From an uncultured Clostridia bacterium (lineage in GTDB: Bacteria; Bacillota; Clostridia; Oscillospirales; Oscillospiraceae), in NCBI GenBank assembly GCA_947383645.1, contig CANDEH010000076.1, forward strand, positions 1-12,094: a stretch of DNA of 12,094 nt, given 5' to 3'. The position numbers and the translations under genes were made by a program. The notes beneath the pieces were generated by a model, which was not told the DNA's origin, did no database searches, and saw nothing but the letters and a program-made list of their open reading frames with translations. Shown here piece by piece: positions 5,582-12,094 of this stretch (positions are counted from its first letter, which is position 1; every line of letters starts with the position of its first letter).

Positions 5582-6280
5582 ATGGCCAACGTACTGATCT
5601 GCGACGACGAGCGGGACATCGTCTCCGCGCTGAAGATCTACCTCTCCTCCGAGGGGTACAACCTCTTTGAGGCCTACACCGGCCGGGAGGCCATCGACAT
5701 TGTGCGGAAAAACGAGATTCATCTCATTCTGATGGACATCATGATGCCCGAGCTGGACGGCATCTCCGCCACCGCCAAGCTGCGGGAGGAGTGCAACGTG
5801 CCCATCATCCTCCTCACCGCCAAGAGCGAGGACACCGACAAGGTGCTGGGGCTCAACGTGGGGGCGGACGACTATATCACCAAGCCCTTCAACCCCGTGG
5901 AGGTGCTGGCCCGGGTCCGCAGCCAGCTCCGCCGGTACACCAGCCTGGGCGGCATCACCCAGAAGCCCAGCCGGGTGGTCATCGGCGGCATCGTCCTGGA
6001 CGACGAGGCCAAGACCGTCACTGTGGACGGGGAGAATGTCAGCCTTACCCCCATGGAGTACAACATCCTGGCCCTTCTCATGCAGCACCCGGGGCGGGTG
6101 TACTCCTCCGCCCAGATCTACGAGCAGGTGTGGAACGAGAGCGCCATGGGATCCGAGAGCGCTGTGGCCGTCCACATCCGGCACCTCAGGGAGAAGATCG
6201 AGATCACCCCGTCGGAGCCGCGGTACTTAAAGGTGGTTTGGGGTTTGGGCTATAAGATTGAACCCCAAAATGGGGGCTGA
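5582..6280 (+). CDS. OmpR-family response regulator (VanR/PhoB-like)
   Basis: Phosphorylation-controlled transcription factor of 232 residues, the normal length for the family. The receiver domain (1-120) has the acidic pair D8-D9, phospho-acceptor D52 in LILMDIMMPELDG, T79 and K101 in DDYITKPFNP. After a linker, the winged-helix DNA-binding domain (about 130-228) shows LTPMEYNILALLMQHPGRVY and the recognition-helix region SAVAVHIRHLREKIE, ending in the wing VVWGLGYKI. GGAG sits 7 nt before the ATG. It leads the operon with a small membrane peptide and its cognate kinase. Similarity to VanR is only in the general receiver pattern; no vancomycin-resistance genes are nearby. Confidence 0.96.
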   Translation: MANVLICDDERDIVSALKIYLSSEGYNLFEAYTGREAIDIVRKNEIHLILMDIMMPELDGISATAKLREECNVPIILLTAKSEDTDKVLGLNVGADDYITKPFNPVEVLARVRSQLRRYTSLGGITQKPSRVVIGGIVLDDEAKTVTVDGENVSLTPMEYNILALLMQHPGRVYSSAQIYEQVWNESAMGSESAVAVHIRHLREKIEITPSEPRYLKVVWGLGYKIEPQNGG

Positions 6281-6305
6281 ATGCCCCGAAAGAGAGGAAG
6301 ATAGG

Positions 6306-6398
6306 ATGAAAAAGCTGCTTCGTATTCTAATCCCCCTGGTCCTTATCGCCGGGGGACTGCTCTATCTGACAGGAAAGCGGGATGAGTTCGATGCGTGA
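6306..6398 (+). CDS. 30-residue single-pass membrane peptide between regulator and kinase
   Basis: This small frame starts with MKKLLRILIPL, continues as an uninterrupted hydrophobic segment to about residue 22, and ends TGKRDEFDA. It has its own ribosome site (AGGA about 7 nt upstream of the ATG) 25 bp after the regulator stop. Its last 17 nt overlap the kinase start, so translation of the two should be coupled. Positive charges at the N-terminus predict an inward N-terminus and a short charged outer tail. I do not recognise a family. By analogy with MgrB or SafA it could tune the kinase, but it could also be only a coupling leader for kinase translation. Confidence 0.6.
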   Translation: MKKLLRILIPLVLIAGGLLYLTGKRDEFDA

Positions 6399-8289
6399 TC
6401 TGAGAGCCAGCCTGCCGGCCAAGGTGGCGGCGCTGTTTCTAGCGGTGCTGCTGGCGCTGACGGCGGCGGCGTCCATTGCCGCTATGGCCATGGGCTACCA
6501 GGCCTGGGACAGCGATGACCAGTCCTTTGAGGACACCGCCATGTTCCAGGACATGACCGAGGGGGTGGCCGTCAACCTGGCCTGGTGCTACATCGCCAAC
6601 GGCGACCCCTATTCCAGCGGCTACGCCACCCGGGGCCTCCAGGTGACGATCCGGGAGACGGGGACGGATCGGGTCCTGTTCGACGACCGCGACGTCGGCG
6701 CGCCCTGTCTCTATCAGGGCGTCTACAGCTTCCGCACGGAGGACATGGTCCCCGCGGAGCGGATCACCCCCGGGCAGCCGGAGAGCCTCACCCTGGAGCT
6801 GTACTTCACCGACTACAGACAGATCGCCCTCCACCACTTCAATGAGTACTACCTGTTCTTCTGCCTGGTCCATCCCTTCGCCGGGATGCTGCCCTGGCTG
6901 GCGGTGCTGTCGGTGCTGCTGTTCTTTGTGGACCTGGCCTTTCTCCTCTGCGCCGCCGGGCATCGGAAGGGCGTGGAGGGCATCGTCCCCAACTGGCAGG
7001 ACCGGATTCCCCTGGATGCGTACCTCCTGGGCGCGGTCCTCTACTTCACCATCATTGCGTCCACGGTGGACGGCCTCCCGAACAGCTTCTGGCTGCTGGT
7101 CGTCGTCCTGGGGGTGATCGTGGTGGCCGTGATTGCTGGCCTTTTGGCGGTGCTGATGACCATGGCCACCCGGCTGAAGCTGGGCCGCATCTGGGAGAAC
7201 ACCGTGACCTGCCGGCTCTGGCGGTGGTGCGTCCGCTGCTGCCGGGCCCTCTGGAGAGGAGTGACCGCGATGGTCCGCATTCTGCCCTTCACCTGGCGGA
7301 CGGTACTGTTTACCATCTGCGTGCTGGGTGTACAGGTTTTCCTCAACTCCTGGGGGGTGTGGGACGGCTTCCCCCTGTTCATGCTGTTCGTCCTCGATTT
7401 CGCCATCGTGGTGGCCGCGGCGCTCCTCAGCTGGCAGCTGCAAAAGCTCAAGGCCATGGGCCAGCGTCTGGCCGACGGGGATCTGGAGGCCAAGCTGGAC
7501 ACCTCCCGCATGTTCTACGACATCAAGACCCACGGGGACAATCTGAACGCCATCGGCGTTGGCATGAACCGGGCGGTGGAGCAGCGGATGAAGTCCGAGC
7601 GGCTGAAAACGGAGCTCATCACCAATGTGTCCCACGACATCAAGACGCCTCTCACCTCCATCGTCAACTACGTGGACCTTCTCAAGAAGGAGGACCTCCC
7701 CGAGAAGGCGGCGGAGTACGTCACCGTGCTGGACCGGCAGTCCAGCCGCCTCAAAAAGCTGACGGAGGACCTGGTGGAGGCCAGCAAGGCGTCCACGGGC
7801 AATATCGCCGTGGCCCTCCAGCCCATTGTGGTCAATGAGATTATCCACCAGGCGGTGGGAGACTACGACCAGCGCCTCACCGCCGGGAAGATCGAGGTGA
7901 TTATCAACACCTTCGAGGGCAGCCTCTCCGCCCTGGCCGACGGCCGGCTCCTCTGGCGGGTGCTGGACAATCTGTTGAGCAATGTATGCAAGTACGCCAT
8001 GCCCGGCAGCCGCCTGTATATTGACCTGACCACACGGGGCAATCGGGTGGCCCTGAGCATGAAGAACATCTCCCGGGACGCCCTGAACGTCAGCGCCGAC
8101 GAGCTGATGGAGCGGTTCGTCCGCGGGGATTCCTCCCGCCACGCCGAGGGCAGCGGGCTGGGCTTGAACATCGCCAAGAGTCTGATGGAGCTGATGGGCG
8201 GCACCTTCAGCATCGCCGTGGACGGGGATCTGTTCAAGGCGGAGCTGACGCTGCCGCTGGCGGAGGGGAATTTGCCGGCGGTGATATAG
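6382..8289 (+). CDS. Multi-pass membrane sensor histidine kinase
   Basis: Autophosphorylating partner of the regulator, 635 residues. One membrane helix lies at about 13-37 and an extracytoplasmic domain at about 38-153. Hydrophobic regions follow at about 156-192, 215-265 and 304-355, giving roughly six or seven helices in total. A HAMP-like linker (RLADGDLEAKL) precedes the HisKA domain with phospho-acceptor H418 in NVSHDIKTPLTS. The ATPase domain has the N box LDNLLSNVCKYA (N530, N534), an F-box-like ERFVRGDSS near 577 and the G box GSGLGL at 590-595. The usual DxGxG (G1) box is replaced by KNISRDALN, seen in some Firmicute kinases. ATG at 6382 is supported by AGGA 7 nt upstream; ATG at 6391 is possible. 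It overlaps the small peptide gene by 17 nt. The sensed signal is unknown. Confidence 0.95.
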   Translation: MSSMRDLRASLPAKVAALFLAVLLALTAAASIAAMAMGYQAWDSDDQSFEDTAMFQDMTEGVAVNLAWCYIANGDPYSSGYATRGLQVTIRETGTDRVLFDDRDVGAPCLYQGVYSFRTEDMVPAERITPGQPESLTLELYFTDYRQIALHHFNEYYLFFCLVHPFAGMLPWLAVLSVLLFFVDLAFLLCAAGHRKGVEGIVPNWQDRIPLDAYLLGAVLYFTIIASTVDGLPNSFWLLVVVLGVIVVAVIAGLLAVLMTMATRLKLGRIWENTVTCRLWRWCVRCCRALWRGVTAMVRILPFTWRTVLFTICVLGVQVFLNSWGVWDGFPLFMLFVLDFAIVVAAALLSWQLQKLKAMGQRLADGDLEAKLDTSRMFYDIKTHGDNLNAIGVGMNRAVEQRMKSERLKTELITNVSHDIKTPLTSIVNYVDLLKKEDLPEKAAEYVTVLDRQSSRLKKLTEDLVEASKASTGNIAVALQPIVVNEIIHQAVGDYDQRLTAGKIEVIINTFEGSLSALADGRLLWRVLDNLLSNVCKYAMPGSRLYIDLTTRGNRVALSMKNISRDALNVSADELMERFVRGDSSRHAEGSGLGLNIAKSLMELMGGTFSIAVDGDLFKAELTLPLAEGNLPAVI

Positions 8290-8431
8290 AGAATGGCCCA
8301 TATTAAGTGCTTTAGCCTCATCAGGGTGTCGGGCGGTTAAGCGGGAACGACTTTTCCGCTGCCATGACGCAATATGGTACTCCGCGTGATCTTACCGAAA
8401 AAACAGGGAGTGCGTATGAGGGTAGGGCGTC

Positions 8432-8490
8432 ATAAAGAAGTTAAGGGCAGGACAGGCCGCTGCGGTCTGTCCTGCCCTTAACTTCTTTAT
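8432..8490 (+). terminator. 27-bp terminator hairpin after the two-component operon (bidirectional)
   Basis: The arms at 8432-8458 and 8464-8490 pair over 27 positions with one G-U and loop GCTGC. The core is GGGCAGGACAG/CTGTCCTGCCC and the base is ATAAAGAAG/CTTCTTTAT. It lies 142 bp past the kinase stop and between convergent genes, so it probably serves both. The 8290-8431 stretch before it holds no gene that I can support. Confidence 0.75.
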
Positions 8491-8500
8491 AACCCACTAT

Positions 8501-8521
8501 GACACTTTCGAGGAAAGTGTC
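8501..8521 (-). terminator. Small hairpin downstream of the SUKH gene
   Basis: GACACTTTC (8501-8509) pairs perfectly with GAAAGTGTC (8513-8521) over a 3-nt loop, 27 bp past the SUKH stop codon on the minus strand. There is no U-run, so it may act only as a 3'-end stabiliser or together with the larger hairpin beyond it. Confidence 0.4.
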
Positions 8522-8547
8522 CGTGGGGGAGAACTATAAACTGCTCT

Positions 8548-9096
8548 TTACCGTCCGTCTGTCCCCTTGTCGCAGCCATACCGGTAAAAATTGCGGAAAA
8601 GCCGCTGGGCCTCGGTACTGGTAAACAGCTCTGTAAAGGAGCCGGCAATTTTATACCAGAAGTCCCTGTCAAAAGTCATGGACTTCTCAGCCATATAGAT
8701 GCCGGTGTCTGTTCCATCGTCTACATAGAAATAAACCACATCCCCGATATCATCCCCAAAGGGAAATCCATTGGGACAGTCCTCAAAGAAACCCACTGTG
8801 ACGTCAAAATCCTTCATATCGTCCCAAGTCCAAAATGACATCTCCGGTATGACCCAATTGGGGCGCTTGTCCTCAATACGACCGCCGCCGAATTTGCGGA
8901 AAATTTCACAGTAGTCCTCCGGCAGAGGAACCGGGAAATGGTCCCTGATTACATTTAACTCTGTTTCCACTTCGTCTTTCCAGTTGGATCTCCAGTGGGG
9001 ATTGTACCCGTCACATGCTCTGCACATCTCATCTTGAAAACCACCAAAAAGAAGATTTATCCGCTCTACTAAATTCATAATTGCAATCTTCTCCAT
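8548..9096 (-). CDS. SUKH (SMI1/KNR4) family protein, probable orphan immunity protein
   Basis: A 182-residue cytoplasmic protein. The SUKH core is visible as FPVPLPEDYCEIFRKFGGGRI at about 54-74, the middle strand with WVIPEMSFWTWDD, and PFGDDIGDVVYFYVDD at about 112-127. The C-terminal part (FDRDFWYKIAGSFTELF) is also typical. Bacterial SUKH proteins mostly protect against polymorphic or contact-dependent toxins, often nucleases; no toxin is encoded nearby. It is clearly more AT-rich than its neighbours, which suggests recent acquisition. ATG at 9096 is the longest start but has a poor ribosome site; ATG at 9078 has GGAG 12 nt upstream and is equally possible. A housekeeping SUKH function cannot be excluded. 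Confidence 0.82.
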   Translation of the reverse strand: MEKIAIMNLVERINLLFGGFQDEMCRACDGYNPHWRSNWKDEVETELNVIRDHFPVPLPEDYCEIFRKFGGGRIEDKRPNWVIPEMSFWTWDDMKDFDVTVGFFEDCPNGFPFGDDIGDVVYFYVDDGTDTGIYMAEKSMTFDRDFWYKIAGSFTELFTSTEAQRLFRNFYRYGCDKGTDGR

Positions 9097-9125
9097 TCTG
9101 CGAATTCCAGTTTGCCGATGCGTTC

Positions 9126-9154
9126 ATTATAAGGCAGCACTCGCTGAAAAGCAA
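9126..9154 (-). promoter_or_regulatory. Promoter of the SUKH gene
   Basis: On the minus strand TTGCTT (9154-9149), a 17-bp spacer and the perfect -10 TATAAT (9131-9126) lie just upstream. The predicted start near 9119 gives a leader of 23-41 nt depending on the start codon used. This indicates independent, constitutive transcription. The interval 9155-9252 otherwise holds only the end of the aminotransferase transcript and a plus-strand GC stem followed by TTTTTTT near 9210-9218. Confidence 0.75.
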
Positions 9155-9252
9155 CTTCTTTCCAGCGGGTGTTGGCTTCTTTACGGGAGCTGCCCTGAGC
9201 TCACTCCCTGTTTTTTTACAGCATACCGCCGCGGCGGCAGCCTATGGCAATC

Positions 9253-10536
9253 CTATTTTCCCAGCAGCTTCTCCAGTGCCGACAGCTTCATGCACACGCA
9301 CAGCACCTTAATGGCGTCCTCCAGCTCCGCCACGGGGGGCAGGGTGGGGGCCACGCGGATGTTGGTATCCCGGGGGTCCTTGCCGTAGGGGAAGGTGGCT
9401 CCGGCGCCGGTCATCACCACACCGGCCTCCTTGCACAGCGCCACCGTCCGCTTGGCGGTGCCCTCCATCACATTCAGGCTGATGAAGTAGCCGCCCACCG
9501 GCCGATTCCAGTCGGCAAACCCAAGAGGCGCGATCTCCCGATCCAGGGCGTCCAGCACCGCGTCGAACTTGGGCTTCAGGATGGCGGCGTGCTTCTTCAT
9601 CAGCGAGAGCACCCCGGCCTTGTCCTTTAAGTACCGCACATGGCGGATCTGGTTCATCTTGTCGTAGCTGATGGTCTCCACATCCCACAGCCCCATCAGG
9701 TACTTCATGTTGTCCACGCTGCCGGCCATGCAGGCGATGCCCGCCCCGGGGAGGGTGATCTTGGAGGTGGAGGCGTACTCCATCACCATGTCCGCGTTGC
9801 CGTGCTCCGCAGCCAGGGACAGAATATCCGGGAAGGGCACATAGTCCCCGTCAAACTCGTGGACGCAGTAGGCGTTGTCCCACATGAGGAGGAAGTCCTT
9901 AGCGGCGGGCTTCATCTTCGCGATGCGCTCAATGGTCTCCCGGGAGTAGATGCAGCCGGTGGGGTTGGCGTACTTGGGCACGCACCACATGCCCTTGACG
10001 GCCTCGTCCTTGATGAGCTCCTCCACCATGTCCATGTCCGGCCCGTCCTTGGTCATGGGGACCACGATCATCTCGATGCCGAAGGACTGGCAGATGCGAA
10101 AATGGCGGTCATACCCCGGGGAGGGGCACAGCCACTTCACCGTCTCCAGGTCCTTCCAGGGCTTCTCGCTGTGGAGCAGGCCGTGGGTCATGGCCTTGCT
10201 GACGGTGTCGTACATCAGGTTCAGGCTGGAGGAGCCGGCGGCCAGCACGTTCTCCGCCTTGCATCCTAAAATCTCCGCCCACAGCTCCCGGCAGCAGGTC
10301 ATGCCCCAGGGGGTGCCGTACTGCCGCGCGTCGTTGCCGTCGATGGGGTCCAGGCAGTCCTCCGGGGTCTTCAGGACGGTGAGCATGTCGGTGGAGAGGT
10401 CCAGCTGTCCCCGCTCGGGCTTGCCCCGGGCCATGTTCAGCTTCAGCCCCAGGCTCTTCAGCGCCTCAAAGGCCGCCTTCTCCTGCTCATACGCCCCGGT
10501 GAGCTCCTCCCTGGTCATTGCGCTGTATGCTTTCAT
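9253..10536 (-). CDS. PLP-dependent aminotransferase, aspartate aminotransferase type Ic-like
   Basis: Fold type I enzyme of 427 residues, predicted to move amino groups between an amino acid (probably aspartate or glutamate) and a 2-oxo acid. It starts with the family hallmark LNMARGKPERGQLDLS at about 33-48, then DARQYGTPWG and GSSSLNLMYD at 101-110. NPTG is at 191-194, D220 in MWDNAYCVHEFDG is the residue expected to pair with the PLP ring nitrogen, and Y223 is near it. ASTSKITLPG carries the Schiff-base lysine K259, and R394 in NIRVAPTLPP should bind the substrate carboxylate. This set matches the Asp_aminotransf/Aminotran_MocR-like group known from Corynebacterium. It is the last gene of the minus-strand operon, 53 bp after the amidohydrolase. 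A ribosome site AAGGAG lies about 11 nt before the ATG. Substrate preference is inferred. Confidence 0.92.
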   Translation of the reverse strand: MKAYSAMTREELTGAYEQEKAAFEALKSLGLKLNMARGKPERGQLDLSTDMLTVLKTPEDCLDPIDGNDARQYGTPWGMTCCRELWAEILGCKAENVLAAGSSSLNLMYDTVSKAMTHGLLHSEKPWKDLETVKWLCPSPGYDRHFRICQSFGIEMIVVPMTKDGPDMDMVEELIKDEAVKGMWCVPKYANPTGCIYSRETIERIAKMKPAAKDFLLMWDNAYCVHEFDGDYVPFPDILSLAAEHGNADMVMEYASTSKITLPGAGIACMAGSVDNMKYLMGLWDVETISYDKMNQIRHVRYLKDKAGVLSLMKKHAAILKPKFDAVLDALDREIAPLGFADWNRPVGGYFISLNVMEGTAKRTVALCKEAGVVMTGAGATFPYGKDPRDTNIRVAPTLPPVAELEDAIKVLCVCMKLSALEKLLGK

Positions 10537-10589
10537 AGTGCGTTCTTCTCCTTCTTCACATCGTTTTTACCGCTTTTCCTTACTTATAG

Positions 10590-12005
10590 TTACTTCAAAA
10601 TGCCGTTGTCAATGGGCTTGATGAAGTGCCCTCTGGGAGCGCCCACGATCTCGCCGTCCACCGCGGTGGTCATGCCCCGAAGAATGGTCTTCACCGGCTT
10701 GCCCTTGAAGGTCCAGCCGTCAAAGGCGGAGAGCTTGGTCCGCGAGTGCATCTGCTCCTGGTGGAAGATGTACTCCCTGTTCATGTCCACCACCACCAGG
10801 TCCGCGTCGGCGCCGGGGCGCATGGCCCCCTTCATGGGGTAGGTGCCGTAGAGCTTGGCGGGCTTCTCGGACAGCACCTCCGCCACCTTATTGAGGCTCA
10901 GCCGCCCCTTGCTCACCGCGTCCAGAAGGATCAGGGGCATGGTCTCAATGGTGGCGGCGCCGGCGGGGGCGTGCCACAGGTCCGCGGCCTTCTCCTCCGG
11001 GGAGTGGGGGGCGTGGTCGGAGCACACCAGGGACAGCGTGCCGTCCAGGAGGCCCTCCCACAGCTTCTCCTGGTCGTATTTGGTGCGGATGGGGGGATAC
11101 CCCTTCACCACGGAGCCCAGCTTCCCGGCCTCCTCGTTGGTCAGGGCCAGGTACTGCGGGCAGGTCTCGCCGGAGACGGCGCAGCCCTCGGCCTGGGCCC
11201 GGCGGATCAGGTCCACCCCGTCGCCGGCGGCCAGGTGCAGGATGTGCAGGTGGGTGCCGATGGCCCGGGACAGGGAGATGGCGGTCTCGATGGTGATGGT
11301 CTCGCTGTAGGGGGGGCGAGCCCGGAGCATGGCGTCGTAGCTGGTGTCCCCACTGGCGGTGACCTCGGCGGTGAGGAGCTTGATGATGTCGAAGTTCTCG
11401 GCGTGGATGGCCACCATCTTGCCGGTCTCCTTCACCGTGCGGAAGATCTTGTAGATCTGCCCTAGGTCCAGGGGGGGGATCACGTCCTTCATCCCCTCCT
11501 CGTAGTTGTAGATCAGCTGATAGGCCTTGGCGTCGATGGCGTAGCCCCAGAAGAACTTGAACCCCACCACGCCGGCCTCCGCCAGCTTGGGAAGCTCCTC
11601 GTTGTTGAGATCGCCCAGGCAGAGCCCCCACACGCCGAAGTCCACGTGGGCCTTGGGGGTGATGCACTCCACCAGCTGATTGAGCTTCTCCACGTTGTAG
11701 ATGGCGGGATTGCAGTTGGGCATCTCATAGATGGTGGTGATGCCGCTGGCCGCGCCGGCGCTGGAGGAGTGGAAGAAGTCCTCCTTGTAGTGGGCGCCGT
11801 TGTACCCGTCCCGGGAGTGGCAGTGGGTGTCGATGAACCCGGGGAGGACGTGCTTCCCGGCGGCGTCGGTGACCTCGGCGGCCTCGCCGGGGAGCTCGTC
11901 GGCAGTGATGGCGGCGATTTTGCCGTCCTTCACGTAGATGTTGGCTTTGTAAGTCTCGCTGCCGGTGACGATGGTACCGTTTTTAACAATATGATCCCAT
12001 TTCAT
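10590..12005 (-). CDS. Cyclic amidohydrolase (allantoinase/dihydroorotase/hydantoinase family)
   Basis: Metal-dependent TIM-barrel hydrolase of 471 residues that opens or closes cyclic amide rings. Metal ligands are all present: H61 and H63 in GFIDTHCHSRDG, the carboxylated lysine candidate K150 in GVVGFKFFWGYAI, H201 in VAIHAEN, H257 in LHILHLAA and D330 in CSDHAPHSPEEK. ETCPQYLAL, YPPIR and the C-terminal AFDGWTFKGKPVKTILRG are most like allantoinases. The neighbouring carbamoyltransferase would instead fit a dihydroorotase. The ATG at 12005 is chosen because AAGGAG lies 11 nt upstream; the 16 additional upstream codons have no ribosome site. It begins 25 bp after the upstream gene and is probably co-transcribed with it. 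The exact ring substrate is not decided. Confidence 0.9.
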   Translation of the reverse strand: MKWDHIVKNGTIVTGSETYKANIYVKDGKIAAITADELPGEAAEVTDAAGKHVLPGFIDTHCHSRDGYNGAHYKEDFFHSSSAGAASGITTIYEMPNCNPAIYNVEKLNQLVECITPKAHVDFGVWGLCLGDLNNEELPKLAEAGVVGFKFFWGYAIDAKAYQLIYNYEEGMKDVIPPLDLGQIYKIFRTVKETGKMVAIHAENFDIIKLLTAEVTASGDTSYDAMLRARPPYSETITIETAISLSRAIGTHLHILHLAAGDGVDLIRRAQAEGCAVSGETCPQYLALTNEEAGKLGSVVKGYPPIRTKYDQEKLWEGLLDGTLSLVCSDHAPHSPEEKAADLWHAPAGAATIETMPLILLDAVSKGRLSLNKVAEVLSEKPAKLYGTYPMKGAMRPGADADLVVVDMNREYIFHQEQMHSRTKLSAFDGWTFKGKPVKTILRGMTTAVDGEIVGAPRGHFIKPIDNGILK

Positions 12006-12030
12006 GTATATCTTTGCTCCTTTTCCGCTT

Positions 12031-12094
12031 TTACTGGACCCGGCCGGTGACAAGGCCCAGGAGGGCCATACGGAGGTACATGCCGTTGTGGGCC
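12031..12094 (-). CDS. C-terminal end of a probable aspartate/ornithine-type carbamoyltransferase (partial)
   Basis: Only the last 20 codons are inside the window: AHNGMYLRMALLGLVTGRVQ and a TAA. The pattern NGxYxRMALL is the C-terminal helix of aspartate carbamoyltransferase catalytic chains, which is the reason for the call. Such a short match cannot separate PyrB from related carbamoyltransferases such as YgeW. The stop lies 25 bp before the amidohydrolase ATG, as expected within an operon. Confidence 0.5.
   Translation of the reverse strand, partial: AHNGMYLRMALLGLVTGRVQ

Noticed and set aside
5582..8289. Vancomycin-resistance (VanRS) system
   Set aside because: Similarity is limited to general OmpR/VanR-like features; no vanH, ligase or vanX-type gene is in the window and the kinase membrane domain is unlike VanS.
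6439..8301. 620-codon minus-strand frame opposite the histidine kinase
   Set aside because: His/Gln/Gly-rich antisense frame without ribosome site; the plus strand clearly encodes a kinase with all core motifs.
9185..9218. Plus-strand stem GGGAG/CTCCC followed by TTTTTTT as a gene terminator
   Set aside because: The stem is only five pairs with a long loop and no plus-strand gene ends nearby.

Overview
The window reads as a chromosomal segment of a GC-rich Firmicute of the Clostridia, most like the Oscillospiraceae (Flavonifractor/Pseudoflavonifractor-like). This is inferred from a clostridial-type RpoB with a GSSPLSQFMDQTNPL cluster, strongly G/C-ending codons, Firmicute-type AGGAGG ribosome sites and TG-extended -10 promoters. 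No genus can be proven from the sequence alone.

Layout: (1) 1-1940, minus strand: the first 646 codons of rpoB, cut by the window edge. It has its own strong promoter and a leader of about 265 nt that can fold. A possible antisense small RNA of about 110 nt lies across that promoter. (2) 2277-2866: about 590 bp without a credible gene, holding several strong hairpins and a short hairpin repeat present twice. (3) 2867-4057, minus: a membrane GT2 glycosyltransferase of the processive (cellulose-synthase-like) type. (4) 4320-5285, plus, divergent from it: a protein with five 20-residue Pro/Gly repeats and two DUF4397-like domains. A hairpin sits between its Shine-Dalgarno sequence and its ATG. 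(5) 5288-5477: four back-to-back inverted repeats, the first probably a terminator. (6) 5582-8289, plus: a two-component operon. It consists of an OmpR-family regulator, an unannotated 30-residue single-pass membrane peptide, and a multi-pass histidine kinase, closed by a 27-bp terminator hairpin. (7) 8548-9096, minus: an AT-richer SUKH (SMI1/KNR4) gene with its own consensus promoter, which looks like an acquired orphan immunity gene. (8) 9253-12094, minus: an operon of a carbamoyltransferase C-terminus (cut by the edge), a cyclic amidohydrolase and an aspartate-type aminotransferase.

The most informative observation is regulatory. The promoter of the response regulator and the promoter of the glycosyltransferase share one layout: three TTAAA-type boxes spaced 11 and 23 bp apart, with the third over the -35 region and the -10 starting 17-18 bp after it. 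Spacing by whole helical turns is typical of OmpR-family binding sites. This suggests that the two-component system activates itself and the glycosyltransferase, so regions 3-6 would form one envelope/exopolysaccharide locus with a repeat-bearing partner protein. The link is a hypothesis from sequence. I see no CRISPR array, tRNA, rRNA, insertion sequence or phage gene here.
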